64,000 bases of DNA from NCBI RefSeq assembly GCF_002858925.1, contig NZ_PJRS01000022.1, positions 310,001-374,000 of the forward strand, given 5' to 3'. The stretch is from Caulobacter zeae. GTDB lineage: Bacteria; Pseudomonadota; Alphaproteobacteria; Caulobacterales; Caulobacteraceae. The notes beneath the pieces are model-generated. The model was not told the origin of the DNA. It was given only the letters and a program-made list of their open reading frames with translations, and did not search any database. Below are positions 24,744 through 38,263 of this stretch, piece by piece. A program made the translations under genes and the position numbers. How positions within the stretch are numbered: the first letter of the stretch is position 1; the number at the start of each line of letters is the position of its first letter.

Positions 24744-25943
24744 ATGAACGCCGTCTCCGGGGCCATCGCCGCCCTCTTCGGACCCTCGCGCGACGCCCCC
24801 GCCCGCGCCCATGCCCGCGCCTACGGCCCCGACCTGCTGCGCGCCGCCGCCATCCTGCTGGTCATGGCCTGGCACATGCCCGGTCCCGCCCGGCCCGAGC
24901 CGCTGGCGACGATCCGGCCGTTCGGCTGGCTGGGGGTCGACATCTTCTTCGTGCTCAGCGGCTACCTGATCGGCGCCCAGCTTCTGAAGGGGATCGCCGC
25001 GGGGAACGGCGTCGACTTCAGGCGCTTCTGGGCCAGCCGCGCCTTTCGCATCCTGCCGGCCTTCCTGGTGGTGCTGGCGCTCTATTTCGCCCTGCCCGGC
25101 TTCTCGGACGGCAAGGCGATCCAGCCGCTGTGGCGGTTCCTGACCTTCACCATGAACTTCGGCCTCGACTACCGCGTCACCGGCGCCTTCACCTCGGCCT
25201 GGTCATTGTGCGTGGAGGAGCATTTCTACTGGCTTCTCCCCCCGCTGGTCCTCGTCGTGGCGCGGGCGCGCGGGGCGGGACCGGCGATGGCCCTGGGCGC
25301 GGCCGTGATCCTGGGCGGCATGGCCCTGCGCTGGGGGATCTGGCACGGCCCCGCCGCCGATCCGGCCACGCGGCCCGCCGACTTCCTGCGGCTGGTCTAC
25401 TACCCCACCTGGACGCGCCTGGACGGCCTGGCCATGGGCTTGCTGCTGGCCGCCGCCCGCGTCCTCCGCCCCGCCATGGTCGCCCGCCTCGCCCCGCCCT
25501 GGCTGACCGGCCCGCTGGGCCTCGTCGCCGCCGCCGCCACGGTCATCCTCTGCATCCGCCACGCCGACGGGGTGAGCCTGGACCTGACGGGCGCGGTCGT
25601 CGTCTATCCCCTGGCCTGCCTGGCCGGCACGCTTCTGCTGTGCGCGCTGCTCGACATCGAGCCGGCCCTCAAGCGCCTGCCGCTGGCCCCGGCGGCCTTC
25701 GTGGCGACGCTGGCCTACAGCCTCTACCTCGTCCACAAGCCGGTGCAGCACATGCTGCGCGAGCGGCTGGGCGACGGCGTGCTGCACGGCTGGACCGGCC
25801 TTGGCCTCTACCTCGCCGCCGACTTCGCCGCCGCCATCCTGCTGTGGCTGCTGGTCGAGCGCCCGTTCCTGCGCCTGCGGGAAAGGGTGCTGCGGCGGCC
25901 GGTTCCCGCGGTCGTGGAAGAGGAGATCAGGCGGGCGGCGTGA
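24744..25943 (+). CDS. Acyltransferase 3 family membrane protein (OafA/YrhL type)
   Basis: 399 residues, about ten membrane segments. Transfers acyl (often acetyl) groups to surface sugars at the inner membrane. Family signatures: GPDLLRAAAILLVMAWHM (catalytic His region), FGWLGVDIFFVLSGYLIG, FWASRAFRILPAFLVVL, and SAWSLCVEEHFYWLLPPLVL. The ATG has AGGACAG upstream. The gene could modify LPS, capsule or another glycan; the sugar-modifying genes at 28.5-34.7 kb are near but not in the same operon. Confidence 0.9.
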   Translation: MNAVSGAIAALFGPSRDAPARAHARAYGPDLLRAAAILLVMAWHMPGPARPEPLATIRPFGWLGVDIFFVLSGYLIGAQLLKGIAAGNGVDFRRFWASRAFRILPAFLVVLALYFALPGFSDGKAIQPLWRFLTFTMNFGLDYRVTGAFTSAWSLCVEEHFYWLLPPLVLVVARARGAGPAMALGAAVILGGMALRWGIWHGPAADPATRPADFLRLVYYPTWTRLDGLAMGLLLAAARVLRPAMVARLAPPWLTGPLGLVAAAATVILCIRHADGVSLDLTGAVVVYPLACLAGTLLLCALLDIEPALKRLPLAPAAFVATLAYSLYLVHKPVQHMLRERLGDGVLHGWTGLGLYLAADFAAAILLWLLVERPFLRLRERVLRRPVPAVVEEEIRRAA

Positions 25944-25971
25944 TGAGACCCTCCCCCTGAAGGGGGATGAT

Positions 25972-26379
25972 CTATTGGCGCGGCGCCTTGCGCAGGTAGC
26001 CGAAGACCACGCCCCAGGCGATCAGGATCGGCCCGAAAGCCAGGGCCGCGCTGGTCAGCCACGCGCCGTGCGCCCCGGCGACCCACAGCACCCAGGCGGT
26101 GAAGCCCAGCCAGGCCGCCGAGAACACGGTCAGATAGGCCGCGAGAGCAGCCTGGCCCTTCAGGTGACGCTCGATCAGCCCCAGCAGCGCCATCACCAGA
26201 AGGCCCGCGATCCCCCATCCGAGCACGCCGGCCAGGAAGCCCGCCTCCTCGCGACCGCCGCTGGCCACGAACCGCATGATCCGTTCGCCGAGCGCCGCCC
26301 ACAGGGCGACCAGGCCCAGCAGGCCTTGCGCCAGCCGCCAGAGGCGCGTTCGCAGGGAAGGTTTGGCCGGCTCGCTCAT
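25972..26379 (-). CDS. Hypothetical integral membrane protein
   Basis: 135 residues with four predicted membrane segments: LAQGLLGLVALWAAL, FLAGVLGWGIAGLLVMALLG, AALAAYLTVFSAAWLGFTAW and AWLTSAALAFGPILIAWGVV. A basic cytosolic N-terminus (KPSLRTRLWRL) suggests an inside start. No family recognised. Start is uncertain: ATG 26379 or ATG 26388, neither with a clear ribosome site. It converges on the acyltransferase gene, with only a half repeat between. Confidence 0.6.
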   Translation of the reverse strand: MSEPAKPSLRTRLWRLAQGLLGLVALWAALGERIMRFVASGGREEAGFLAGVLGWGIAGLLVMALLGLIERHLKGQAALAAYLTVFSAAWLGFTAWVLWVAGAHGAWLTSAALAFGPILIAWGVVFGYLRKAPRQ

Positions 26380-26419
26380 GCGCGCCATGGTAGAGGTTGT
26401 GGGTACGGGCAGCAACCTC

Positions 26420-26568
26420 AGAGCCCCCTCCGGCCAGGAACCTCCCCTCTGGGGAGGCGGCCGAAGGCCGGTGGGGGGCTGTTCTCAGCTTGCGAGACGT
26501 CGGCCGACCTCAAACCGCCTCCCCCCGCCGATCGCTGCGCGATCGCCTCCCCCACGGGGGGAGGTTCC
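26420..26568. repeat. Palindromic repeat pair
   Basis: GCCCCCTCCGGCCAGGAACC, CCCTCTGGGGAGGCGGCCGA and GGCCGGTGGGGGGC on the left; CCTCCCCCCGCCGATCGCTG, GCGATCGCCTCCCCCACGGG and GGGAGGTTCC on the right. The central spacer (CTTGCGAGACGTCGGCC...) is unique. Lies in the 276-base gap before the ABC-F gene. Confidence 0.8.
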
Positions 26569-26655
26569 TAAACTTTCCGCCTTCCCCCTCCCCGCGCCCT
26601 GCTATAGGCCCCATCTCCTCGCCCTCACCGCCGTACCAGACGTAAAGACCGCTTC

Positions 26656-28485
<1,830 letters not shown>

Positions 28486-28499
28486 GGCGCCGCCGCCCT

Positions 28500-29231
28500 C
28501 TAGAGCACCAGCCGCCGCACGCGGAAGGCCTCGGCCGCCGCCAGCGACACCTCCGACCCCCGCAGCCGCGCCAGCCGCTCGACATTGGCGAGGCTGGCGT
28601 GATGCGGCTCCTGGCGGATCTGCGAGCGGTAGCAGCCATAGGCCGCCAGCTTGCGCTCCAGGGTCGCGCCGATGTCGACATGGAGGTTGGGGTGGAACGG
28701 CTCGGCGCCCCAGCCCAGCTGCGGCTGGTCGTATTCCATGACCAGCGAGGCGAAAGCCTTGTCGGCCGGCAGGTGCGGGCGGCAGGCCGCGATCACGGCC
28801 CGGAACACCGCGACATGGTCCTGGTTGTAGGACGGCGCCGGCATGCAGACGATGTCGGGCCGGAAGGCCTCGAAGGCGTAGCCGGCGCGCCGCTCGATCA
28901 GGCCGACCAGCTCGGCCTGGGGCATGGCGTCCAGGCGCATGTGGACCTCGTCGGAGGTGAACAGCACCTCGTGGTCGCGGACCCCCAGCACCTCCATCGC
29001 CGCCTCGAACTCGCTGCGCCGGCGATCGCCCCCGACCACCGCCTCGTCGGCCCCGAACTGCGGCAGCGCCTCGGGGGCCGAGATCACCATGACCGCCACC
29101 TCGCAGCCGGCGTCGACGGCGCGGGCCATCAGCCCGCCGCAGCCGAAGGTCTCGTCGTCGGGATGGGGGCTGATCACCAGCAGGCGACGCCCCTTGCTCA
29201 GCAGGCTTTCGCCCAGGCCGATCGCGCCCAT
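28500..29231 (-). CDS. PIG-L family sugar deacetylase
   Basis: 243 residues of the PIG-L/LmbE family of zinc-dependent N-acetyl-sugar deacetylases. Metal ligands are in SPHPDDETFGCGG (His23, Asp26) and the later His in PSYNQDHVAVFRAV; the HPDD motif is intact. Its ATG lies one base after the stop of the epimerase gene (TGACATG), so the two are co-translated and probably act on the same nucleotide or lipid-linked sugar. No signal peptide. Exact substrate unknown. Confidence 0.9.
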   Translation of the reverse strand: MGAIGLGESLLSKGRRLLVISPHPDDETFGCGGLMARAVDAGCEVAVMVISAPEALPQFGADEAVVGGDRRRSEFEAAMEVLGVRDHEVLFTSDEVHMRLDAMPQAELVGLIERRAGYAFEAFRPDIVCMPAPSYNQDHVAVFRAVIAACRPHLPADKAFASLVMEYDQPQLGWGAEPFHPNLHVDIGATLERKLAAYGCYRSQIRQEPHHASLANVERLARLRGSEVSLAAAEAFRVRRLVL

Positions 29232-29232
29232 G

Positions 29233-30228
29233 TCAGGCCTCTCCCCGTTCCAGCTCGCGTCTGGGCGAGGCCTCGTCCGCGCCGGCGATCGCGTCGTCGA
29301 TGATCCGGTCCAGCCCCCGCCGGGGCGACCAGCCGACCGCCTGGCCGATCCGGCCGATGTCGGGCTGGCGATGGCGGGCCTCGGCGAAGTCGTCGCCGAA
29401 GGCCTGGACGAACGGCACGTGGCGGATCGGCGAGTCCGAGCCCAGGCGCTCGCGCACCTTGCGGGCCAGGTCGAGGATCGACACGCTCTCGACCCCGCCG
29501 ACATTGTAGAGCCGCCCCCAGCTCGACGGCGTGCGGGCCAGGGCGACCAGGGCGTCGACCACGTCGGCGACATGGCAGAACACCCGGGTCTGCTCGCCGT
29601 CGCCATAGACGGTGATCGGCTCGCCGCGCCGGGCCTGGGCGACGAAGCGCGGCAGCACCATGCCGAAGGCGGCCGACTGGCCCGGCCCGACGGTGTTGAA
29701 CAGCCGCACCACCACGAAGGGCAGGCCCCGTTCGCGGCCCAGGGCGAAGGCCAGCTGCTCGCCCGCCGCCTTGGTCAGGGCGTAGGTCCAGCGCCCCTGT
29801 TCGGGCGGGCCGAAGCTGCCCGCGTCGTCCTCGCGGAACGGAGCCGTCGCCAGCGGGCCATAGACCTCGCTCGACGAGGCCAGCAGGACGGGAACCCCGG
29901 CGCCGGCGGCGGCCTCCAGCACCGAAAGGGTGGTGGCCTGGTTGACCAGCGCCGTCCGCAGCGGCGACTCGACCACGCGCCGCACCCCGACCACGGCCGC
30001 CAGGTGGAAGACGAAGTCGCAGCCCTCGACCAGCCGCGCGACCAGCGCCGCGTCGGCGCAGTCGCCGCGCACGAAGGTCAGCCCCTCGGGCTCGCCGAGC
30101 GTGGGGTTGGGCCAGGTTCCGGTCGACAGGTCGTCCAGCGCCACGACCTCGACGCCCTGGTCGAGCAAGGCGCGGCCCAGCCAGGCGCCGATGAAGCCGG
30201 CGCCGCCGGTGATCAGAACTTTCTTCAA
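29233..30228 (-). CDS. NAD-dependent nucleotide-sugar epimerase/dehydratase
   Basis: 331 residues, extended SDR family. Rossmann motif ITGGAGFIGAWLG at residues 6-18; FHLAAVVGV; catalytic Tyr149 and Lys153 (TYALTKAAGE) with Ser in LASSSEVYGP. Residues WNPTLG-like and RVFCHVADVVDAL are typical of UDP-glucose 4-epimerase and UDP-glucuronate decarboxylase relatives. It is first in a two-gene operon with the deacetylase and diverges from the methyltransferase gene across 137 bases. Product sugar unknown. Confidence 0.88.
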   Translation of the reverse strand: MKKVLITGGAGFIGAWLGRALLDQGVEVVALDDLSTGTWPNPTLGEPEGLTFVRGDCADAALVARLVEGCDFVFHLAAVVGVRRVVESPLRTALVNQATTLSVLEAAAGAGVPVLLASSSEVYGPLATAPFREDDAGSFGPPEQGRWTYALTKAAGEQLAFALGRERGLPFVVVRLFNTVGPGQSAAFGMVLPRFVAQARRGEPITVYGDGEQTRVFCHVADVVDALVALARTPSSWGRLYNVGGVESVSILDLARKVRERLGSDSPIRHVPFVQAFGDDFAEARHRQPDIGRIGQAVGWSPRRGLDRIIDDAIAGADEASPRRELERGEA

Positions 30229-30365
30229 GGGCGAAATCCACTCCCGAAAGGCCTTGCCCCAGCGAGACCGCGCCGCGATACAACCTTCGTGCGTAGCTAT
30301 ATCGATCCGCCGACCCGCGCCAGACGATCGACGCCCTTGCGGCCCCGCGCCGTGGCGGGCGCCCG

Positions 30366-31112
30366 ATGAGCACCTGGTCCTACGACCTCATCGCCGAGGT
30401 CTACGACACCGACATGGGCTCGAACCTGGCGGTCGACGACGTCGGCTACTACGCCGACCTGTGCCGCGCGGCGCCGGGCCCGGTGCTGGAGCTGGGCTGC
30501 GGCACCGGCCGGGTCACCCTGCCCCTGCTGGCGGCCGGGATCGACGTGACCGGCGTCGATCGCTCCTGGCCGATGCTGCGGCGCCTGGCGCGGGACGCCG
30601 CCGCGCGGGGCCTGGCCGCCCGCTGCGCCTGCATGGACGCCGCCGCTCTGTCCTTCACGCGAAGCTTCCAGACCGTCATCGCGCCGTTCTCGATGGTCAC
30701 CTACCTGACCGACGACGCGGCGCTGGACGCCATGCTGGCCGGGGTCCGCGCGCTGCTGCGCCCCGGCGGCCGGCTGGCGGTGGACGCCTTCACGCCGCGC
30801 GACGTCTCGGCCTTCGCCGAATTCCGCCAGGACTACGACCGCCCCCATGGCGAGGGCCGCCTGGCGCGCTTCCGCCGGATCGCGCCGCTGGACGGCGGTC
30901 GCAACCGGATCGAGCGACTCTACCGCCTCACCGCACCGGGCCAGGCGGCGCAGGAATGGACGACGATCGACGTCATTCGTCCGTATACAGATAAAGAACT
31001 GGTCGCGGCCGGCGATCGCGCGGGCTTCGCCCTGGATCGGGTCGACCACGACTATGGCCGCCGGTCCTCGGACGACCCCGACTTCGCCACCGTGGTGCTG
31101 ACCTCTCGCTAA
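30366..31112 (+). CDS. Class I SAM-dependent methyltransferase
   Basis: 248 residues. The SAM site is VLELGCGTGRVTLPLLAAG (motif I), followed by VTGVDRSWPMLRRL (motif II acidic residue) and FQTVIAPFSMVTYL, the methyltransf_25/UbiE-like layout. The N-terminal YDLIAEVYDTDMG is common in sugar and small-molecule methyltransferases. It is in a sugar gene neighbourhood, so an O-methyltransferase of a nucleotide or surface sugar is likely but not shown. Transcribed apart from its neighbours. Confidence 0.85.
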   Translation: MSTWSYDLIAEVYDTDMGSNLAVDDVGYYADLCRAAPGPVLELGCGTGRVTLPLLAAGIDVTGVDRSWPMLRRLARDAAARGLAARCACMDAAALSFTRSFQTVIAPFSMVTYLTDDAALDAMLAGVRALLRPGGRLAVDAFTPRDVSAFAEFRQDYDRPHGEGRLARFRRIAPLDGGRNRIERLYRLTAPGQAAQEWTTIDVIRPYTDKELVAAGDRAGFALDRVDHDYGRRSSDDPDFATVVLTSR

Positions 31113-31148
31113 AAACGGGCCGCTAGCGGCGGACGCGCCCCGGCGCCC

Positions 31149-32486
31149 TCAGACCTGCACCACCCGCGCGCCTGCGCCGGCGACGCCGGCCAGGACGTTG
31201 CGGGTGTCGAACACCAGCGGCGCGGCGCGCAGGAAGGCGGCGTGGTCGACCCGGTCGTGGTCGGTGACGATCACCACCGCGTCCCAGTCCCTCGCCAGGG
31301 CCTCGTCGACCGGCGCGGCGCTCAGCAGGCGCCCTCCCGCCTCCAGTTGCGGCACGAACGGATCGCAGTAGGCCGTCTCGCATCCGGCCCCGTCCAGGAT
31401 CTCGATGATCTCGACCGCGGGGCTGTGGCGGGCGTCGCCGACATTGCGCTTGTAGGCCGCGCCGACCACCAGGACCCGTCCGCGATCGCCGTCCGCGCGG
31501 GGCGGCAGGGCGGCCAGCACCTCGGCGCAGACCTCGGCCGGACGGCGCCCGACGATGTCGCGGGCCGCATCGACCAGCGGCAGGCTCAGGCCCATGCCCT
31601 CGGCGCGCCAGGTCAGGTAGACCGGGTCGATCGGAATGCAGTGGCCGCCCACCCCGGGACCGGCCGCGAAGGGCATGAAGCCGAACGGCTTGGTCGCCGC
31701 CGCCCGGGCCACAGCCCAGGGATCCAGCCCCATCCCCCGGAAGGTGGCGGCCAGTTCGTTGGCCAGGGCGATGTTGACCAGCCGGAAGACGTTCTCGCTC
31801 AGCTTGGCCGCCTCGGCCGTGGCCAGGCTTTCGACCGCCGTCGGCTCGGCGAAGGTTCGATAGAGGCCGATCGCCATCTCGCGCTCAGCGTGGCTGTCGG
31901 CGCCCACCAGGCGTCGACGCGACTGCTCGCCGCCGTCCCCGCCGGGGTTCTGGCGCTCGGGCGCATGGGCCAGGGCGAAGTCGCGCCCGGCCCGCAGGCC
32001 GCTCAGCTGCTCCAGCCTGGGTCGCACGACCTCGGCGGTCGCTCCGGGATAGACGGTCGATTCCAGCGCCACCAGGGCGCCGCGGGTCAGCGACGGACCG
32101 ATCAGTTCGGCCGCCTCGATCACCGCCCCCATGTCCGGCGCGCCGGACGGCGACAGCGGGGTCGGCACGCAGATCAGGTAGACGTCGGCCGCGGGGGCGC
32201 GCCCCGCCGCCGGGGCGACGGCGAAGAACCGCGGCCACAGCGCCTCCAGCGCCGCGTCGGCGATATGCGCCAGCGGACTGCGGCGCGCGGCCAGGCTGTC
32301 CAGGACCGCGGGGCTGGAATCACAGCCGACGACGGCGAAGCCGGCCCTCGCCAGGTCCAGCGCCAGGGGCAGGCCCACATAGCCCAGCCCCAGCACGCAG
32401 ACCGTCAGGTTACGCCCTTCCACGCGCGCGATGAACCGCCCCGCCTCCAGGGCCAGGCCCTCCACCGTCGCTCCGCACTCGGCCAT
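31149..32486 (-). CDS. UDP-sugar 6-dehydrogenase (UDP-ManNAc/UDP-Glc dehydrogenase family)
   Basis: 445 residues. Oxidises a UDP-hexose at C6 with NAD to the uronic acid. Domain order: N-terminal NAD domain (VCVLGLGYVGLPLALDLARAG), central domain with KLSENVFRLVNIALANELA, catalytic Cys283 in GGHCIPIDPVYLTW, and C-terminal UDP-binding domain with GAAYKRNVGDARHSPAVEI. The pattern resembles WecC-like UDP-N-acetylmannosamine dehydrogenases more than Ugd. The start at 32486 follows GAGTTGGGGGACAG. Same strand as the glycosyltransferase upstream, 47 bases away, so likely one operon. An insertion (PGGDGGEQSRRR) replaces the usual PGN segment. Confidence 0.9.
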   Translation of the reverse strand: MAECGATVEGLALEAGRFIARVEGRNLTVCVLGLGYVGLPLALDLARAGFAVVGCDSSPAVLDSLAARRSPLAHIADAALEALWPRFFAVAPAAGRAPAADVYLICVPTPLSPSGAPDMGAVIEAAELIGPSLTRGALVALESTVYPGATAEVVRPRLEQLSGLRAGRDFALAHAPERQNPGGDGGEQSRRRLVGADSHAEREMAIGLYRTFAEPTAVESLATAEAAKLSENVFRLVNIALANELAATFRGMGLDPWAVARAAATKPFGFMPFAAGPGVGGHCIPIDPVYLTWRAEGMGLSLPLVDAARDIVGRRPAEVCAEVLAALPPRADGDRGRVLVVGAAYKRNVGDARHSPAVEIIEILDGAGCETAYCDPFVPQLEAGGRLLSAAPVDEALARDWDAVVIVTDHDRVDHAAFLRAAPLVFDTRNVLAGVAGAGARVVQV

Positions 32487-32533
32487 CTGTCCCCCAACTC
32501 CTCGACTTTTCACTCAGGACGCGCTCGCGCCGG

Positions 32534-34699
32534 TCAGAGACCGCGGACCGGCAGCGGCAGCAGCAGCCGCACGATCAGCACCAGCCGGTTCAGCACCCGC
32601 CTGGCCACGGAAGGCGGCGGAGGGGGCGGAGGAGGCGGCGGCGGCGGGGGCGGGGGCGGAGGCGGCGGGTCGCGCAGGGCGTCGTCCTGATAGTGGCCGC
32701 GCAGCAGGTCGACGGCGTCCTGCAAATGCTTGCTTGCGGCGGTTTTGAGCGCCTCCCCCTCCAGCCGCACGGCCAGCATGATGAAGCCTTCGAGCATGGC
32801 GTGCACGTGCTTCAGCGGCGAGGTCAGGTGCCGGGCGGTGTACGACTGGGGATGGATGCGATAGCGCGCCAGCCGCTGCGGCAGGTGCAGGAACCACCCG
32901 CGCGAGCTCAGCAGGGTGACGATCAGATAGTCCTCGTTCTGCCACAGCTGCTCGCCCGAGAACGGCGCGTGCTTCAAGGTCTCCGTGCGAATCAACGCGC
33001 TGGAGGTCAGCACGGTCATCCGGGTGTAGGGATTGGCCTCGGCCATGGGGTCGTAGAACGGCGCGCTGGGCACGTGGTTGAAATAGGCCTCGGCGTTGGC
33101 GGCCAGGGCCGGCTCGCCCTCGGACACCACGGTGCAGAGCGTGTGGCAGAGCACCGCCTCGGGATGCTTGCGGAAGGCCTCGAGCTGTAGCCGCAGCTTG
33201 TCGGGCTCGAAGGCGTCGTCAGAGTCGAGCAGGGCGATGAACGGCGCGCGGGCCGAGCGTACGCCCAGCTCGATGGTGCGGCTGACGCCGCGGTTGCGGC
33301 CGCCGCCGTGGCGGACCATGCGCACTCGCGAATCCTCGCGCGCCAACCGCCGGACGATATCGGGCGAGCCGTCGGTGCAGCCGTCGTCGACCACCACGAC
33401 CTCGAGGTCGCCATGGGTCTGGCCGAGCGCCGAGCGGATCGTCTCCTCGATGAAGGGCGCGGCGTTGTACATCGGGATGACGACCGCCACCCTGTCGTCG
33501 GCGGGCTGCGGGCGCGCCGCCGTCATCGCGGCGATATCGTCGGCCGCGCGAGCGCCTACCCGCTCCCAGGACAGCACGGCCAGCAGGTCCTCGCGCGCGG
33601 CGCGGGCGCGGCCTTCGCGTTCGGCCGGGGCCCGCGCGGCCAGCGCGACCAGGGCCGATGCGAAATCTCCGACCTCGGCGAAATCCAGGTTGGCGCGAAC
33701 CGACGCGGGCAGGCCGCGCGCCCCGAACGGCGTCGACAGCACCGGCAGGCCGGCGGCCACGTATTCGCGGATCTTGATGTTGCTGCCCGAGCCGCTGGTC
33801 ACCGGGTTGAGCGCCAGGTCGGCGTCCGCCAGCTCGGCCTGCTTCTCCTCGTCGGACAGGCGCGGTGCCAGGCGGACGTTGGGCGGCGTCGGGACGGCGG
33901 CGACCTCGGGCGCGAGGGCGACGCTGCCGGCCAGCACGAAGTCGAGCTGCGGCGCCGCGGCGGCCATGTCCAGCACCAGCAGCGCCGCCTCGACATTGGG
34001 CGGCGACCAGCTGGCCAGGAACAGGCAGCGCGGCCGCGCGCCCGGCGCCTCGGCGCGTCGGTGGCGCGACGGATCGAAGGGCCAGGCCTCGACGCCGTTC
34101 TCGGCCACGCGCAGCTTGTCGCGCGCGACGCCGTAGTGCTCGACGAAGCGCTCCAGGTCGCCTTCGCTGCAGGCCAAGACCAGATCGGCCTCGGCCAGGC
34201 AGTGGGCCTCGGTCTGCTCGATGCGGACCAGCATCCGCTCGGTCTCGGCGGTGCGCGGCAGGTGGCTGCGGCGCAGGTCGATCTCGACGTCCGGCGCCTC
34301 GTAGACCACCGGCTTGTCGCTGACCTGGCGCAGCGCGTAGATCAGGTGGGGATGGCTGGCGACCAGCACGTCGGCCTCGTCGCAGGCGGCCTTCAGCGCC
34401 TCGACATAGGCCGGCGTCAGGCGGAACAGGTGCGAGACGGCGAAGTCGCCCACCGGATTGCCGTCGGCCTTCTCGCACAGCCGCAGCTCTTCCCACAGAT
34501 GGTCGTCCGAGATCGGGATCCGGCGCTCGACCACCCCCGGGGCGATCTCGGCGTCCAACGCCCCGGCGTCCTGCTTGACCAGTGCCAGGATGGTCACGGG
34601 ATGACGCCTGGCGATCTCTCGATAGAGGTGGAAGTTCCGCAGCGCGGCGCCGGAAGTCGGCGGGAACGTCGCATAGGTCGTCGCGACAACAATCTTCAT
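32534..34699 (-). CDS. Two-module glycosyltransferase (GT-B plus GT2) with polyproline tail
   Basis: 721 residues. Residues 1-~385 form a GT-B (GT4-like) module: ATTYATFPPTSGAALRNFHL, VYEAPDVEIDLRRSHLP, ACSEGDLERFVEHYG, and the donor site GSGSNIKIREYVAAGLPVLS. Residues ~395-650 form a GT2 (GT-A) module with VAVVIPMYNAAPFIEETIRS, VVVDDGCTDGSPDIVRRL and a DSDDAFEPDK DxD-like site. Then come 19 consecutive prolines followed by an amphipathic, arginine/leucine-rich helix (VARRVLNRLVLIVRLLLPLP) likely to sit on the membrane. Two transferases in one chain suggest two successive sugar additions. The polyproline run would require EF-P. Upstream of the UDP-sugar dehydrogenase. Confidence 0.88.
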   Translation of the reverse strand: MKIVVATTYATFPPTSGAALRNFHLYREIARRHPVTILALVKQDAGALDAEIAPGVVERRIPISDDHLWEELRLCEKADGNPVGDFAVSHLFRLTPAYVEALKAACDEADVLVASHPHLIYALRQVSDKPVVYEAPDVEIDLRRSHLPRTAETERMLVRIEQTEAHCLAEADLVLACSEGDLERFVEHYGVARDKLRVAENGVEAWPFDPSRHRRAEAPGARPRCLFLASWSPPNVEAALLVLDMAAAAPQLDFVLAGSVALAPEVAAVPTPPNVRLAPRLSDEEKQAELADADLALNPVTSGSGSNIKIREYVAAGLPVLSTPFGARGLPASVRANLDFAEVGDFASALVALAARAPAEREGRARAAREDLLAVLSWERVGARAADDIAAMTAARPQPADDRVAVVIPMYNAAPFIEETIRSALGQTHGDLEVVVVDDGCTDGSPDIVRRLAREDSRVRMVRHGGGRNRGVSRTIELGVRSARAPFIALLDSDDAFEPDKLRLQLEAFRKHPEAVLCHTLCTVVSEGEPALAANAEAYFNHVPSAPFYDPMAEANPYTRMTVLTSSALIRTETLKHAPFSGEQLWQNEDYLIVTLLSSRGWFLHLPQRLARYRIHPQSYTARHLTSPLKHVHAMLEGFIMLAVRLEGEALKTAASKHLQDAVDLLRGHYQDDALRDPPPPPPPPPPPPPPPPPPPSVARRVLNRLVLIVRLLLPLPVRGL

Positions 34700-34793
34700 G
34701 AACTCAATCCCCCCCGGGATAAGCTACGTCCGTCAATTGCAAATTTAGAGGGCGCCCCGCCGACGGCAAGCCATCGCGCGGAGGTGGACGCGT

Positions 34794-34832
34794 AAAAAGC
34801 CGAGATCGCCAGGATTGAACCTCCTGGCGATC
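34794..34832 (-). terminator. Strong rho-independent terminator of the GH2 gene
   Basis: On the minus strand a perfect 11-bp stem GATCGCCAGGA / TCCTGGCGATC with a 7-base loop (34804-34832) is followed after four bases by TTTTT (34794-34798). It lies 15 bases beyond the GH2 stop codon. Confidence 0.85.
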
Positions 34833-34846
34833 GGTCCTGGCGCTCG

Positions 34847-38133
<3,287 letters not shown>

Positions 38134-38263
38134 AAGAGGACCAATGGCGAGCGAGCCCGAGAACACGCCTAAAAGAAGTATTTCTGAACTTGCGCCACCA
38201 TAACGGTAATGCTTGCTCAAGATGCCGGACGCGAATCCGGCGACAGGGGGATTGAAGACGATC

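Noticed and set aside
32573..32700. Polyproline segment as a possible assembly artefact or frameshift
   Set aside because: The frame continues on the far side into a sensible amphipathic helix, and codons are mixed (CCG, CCC, CCT), so it is accepted as coding.
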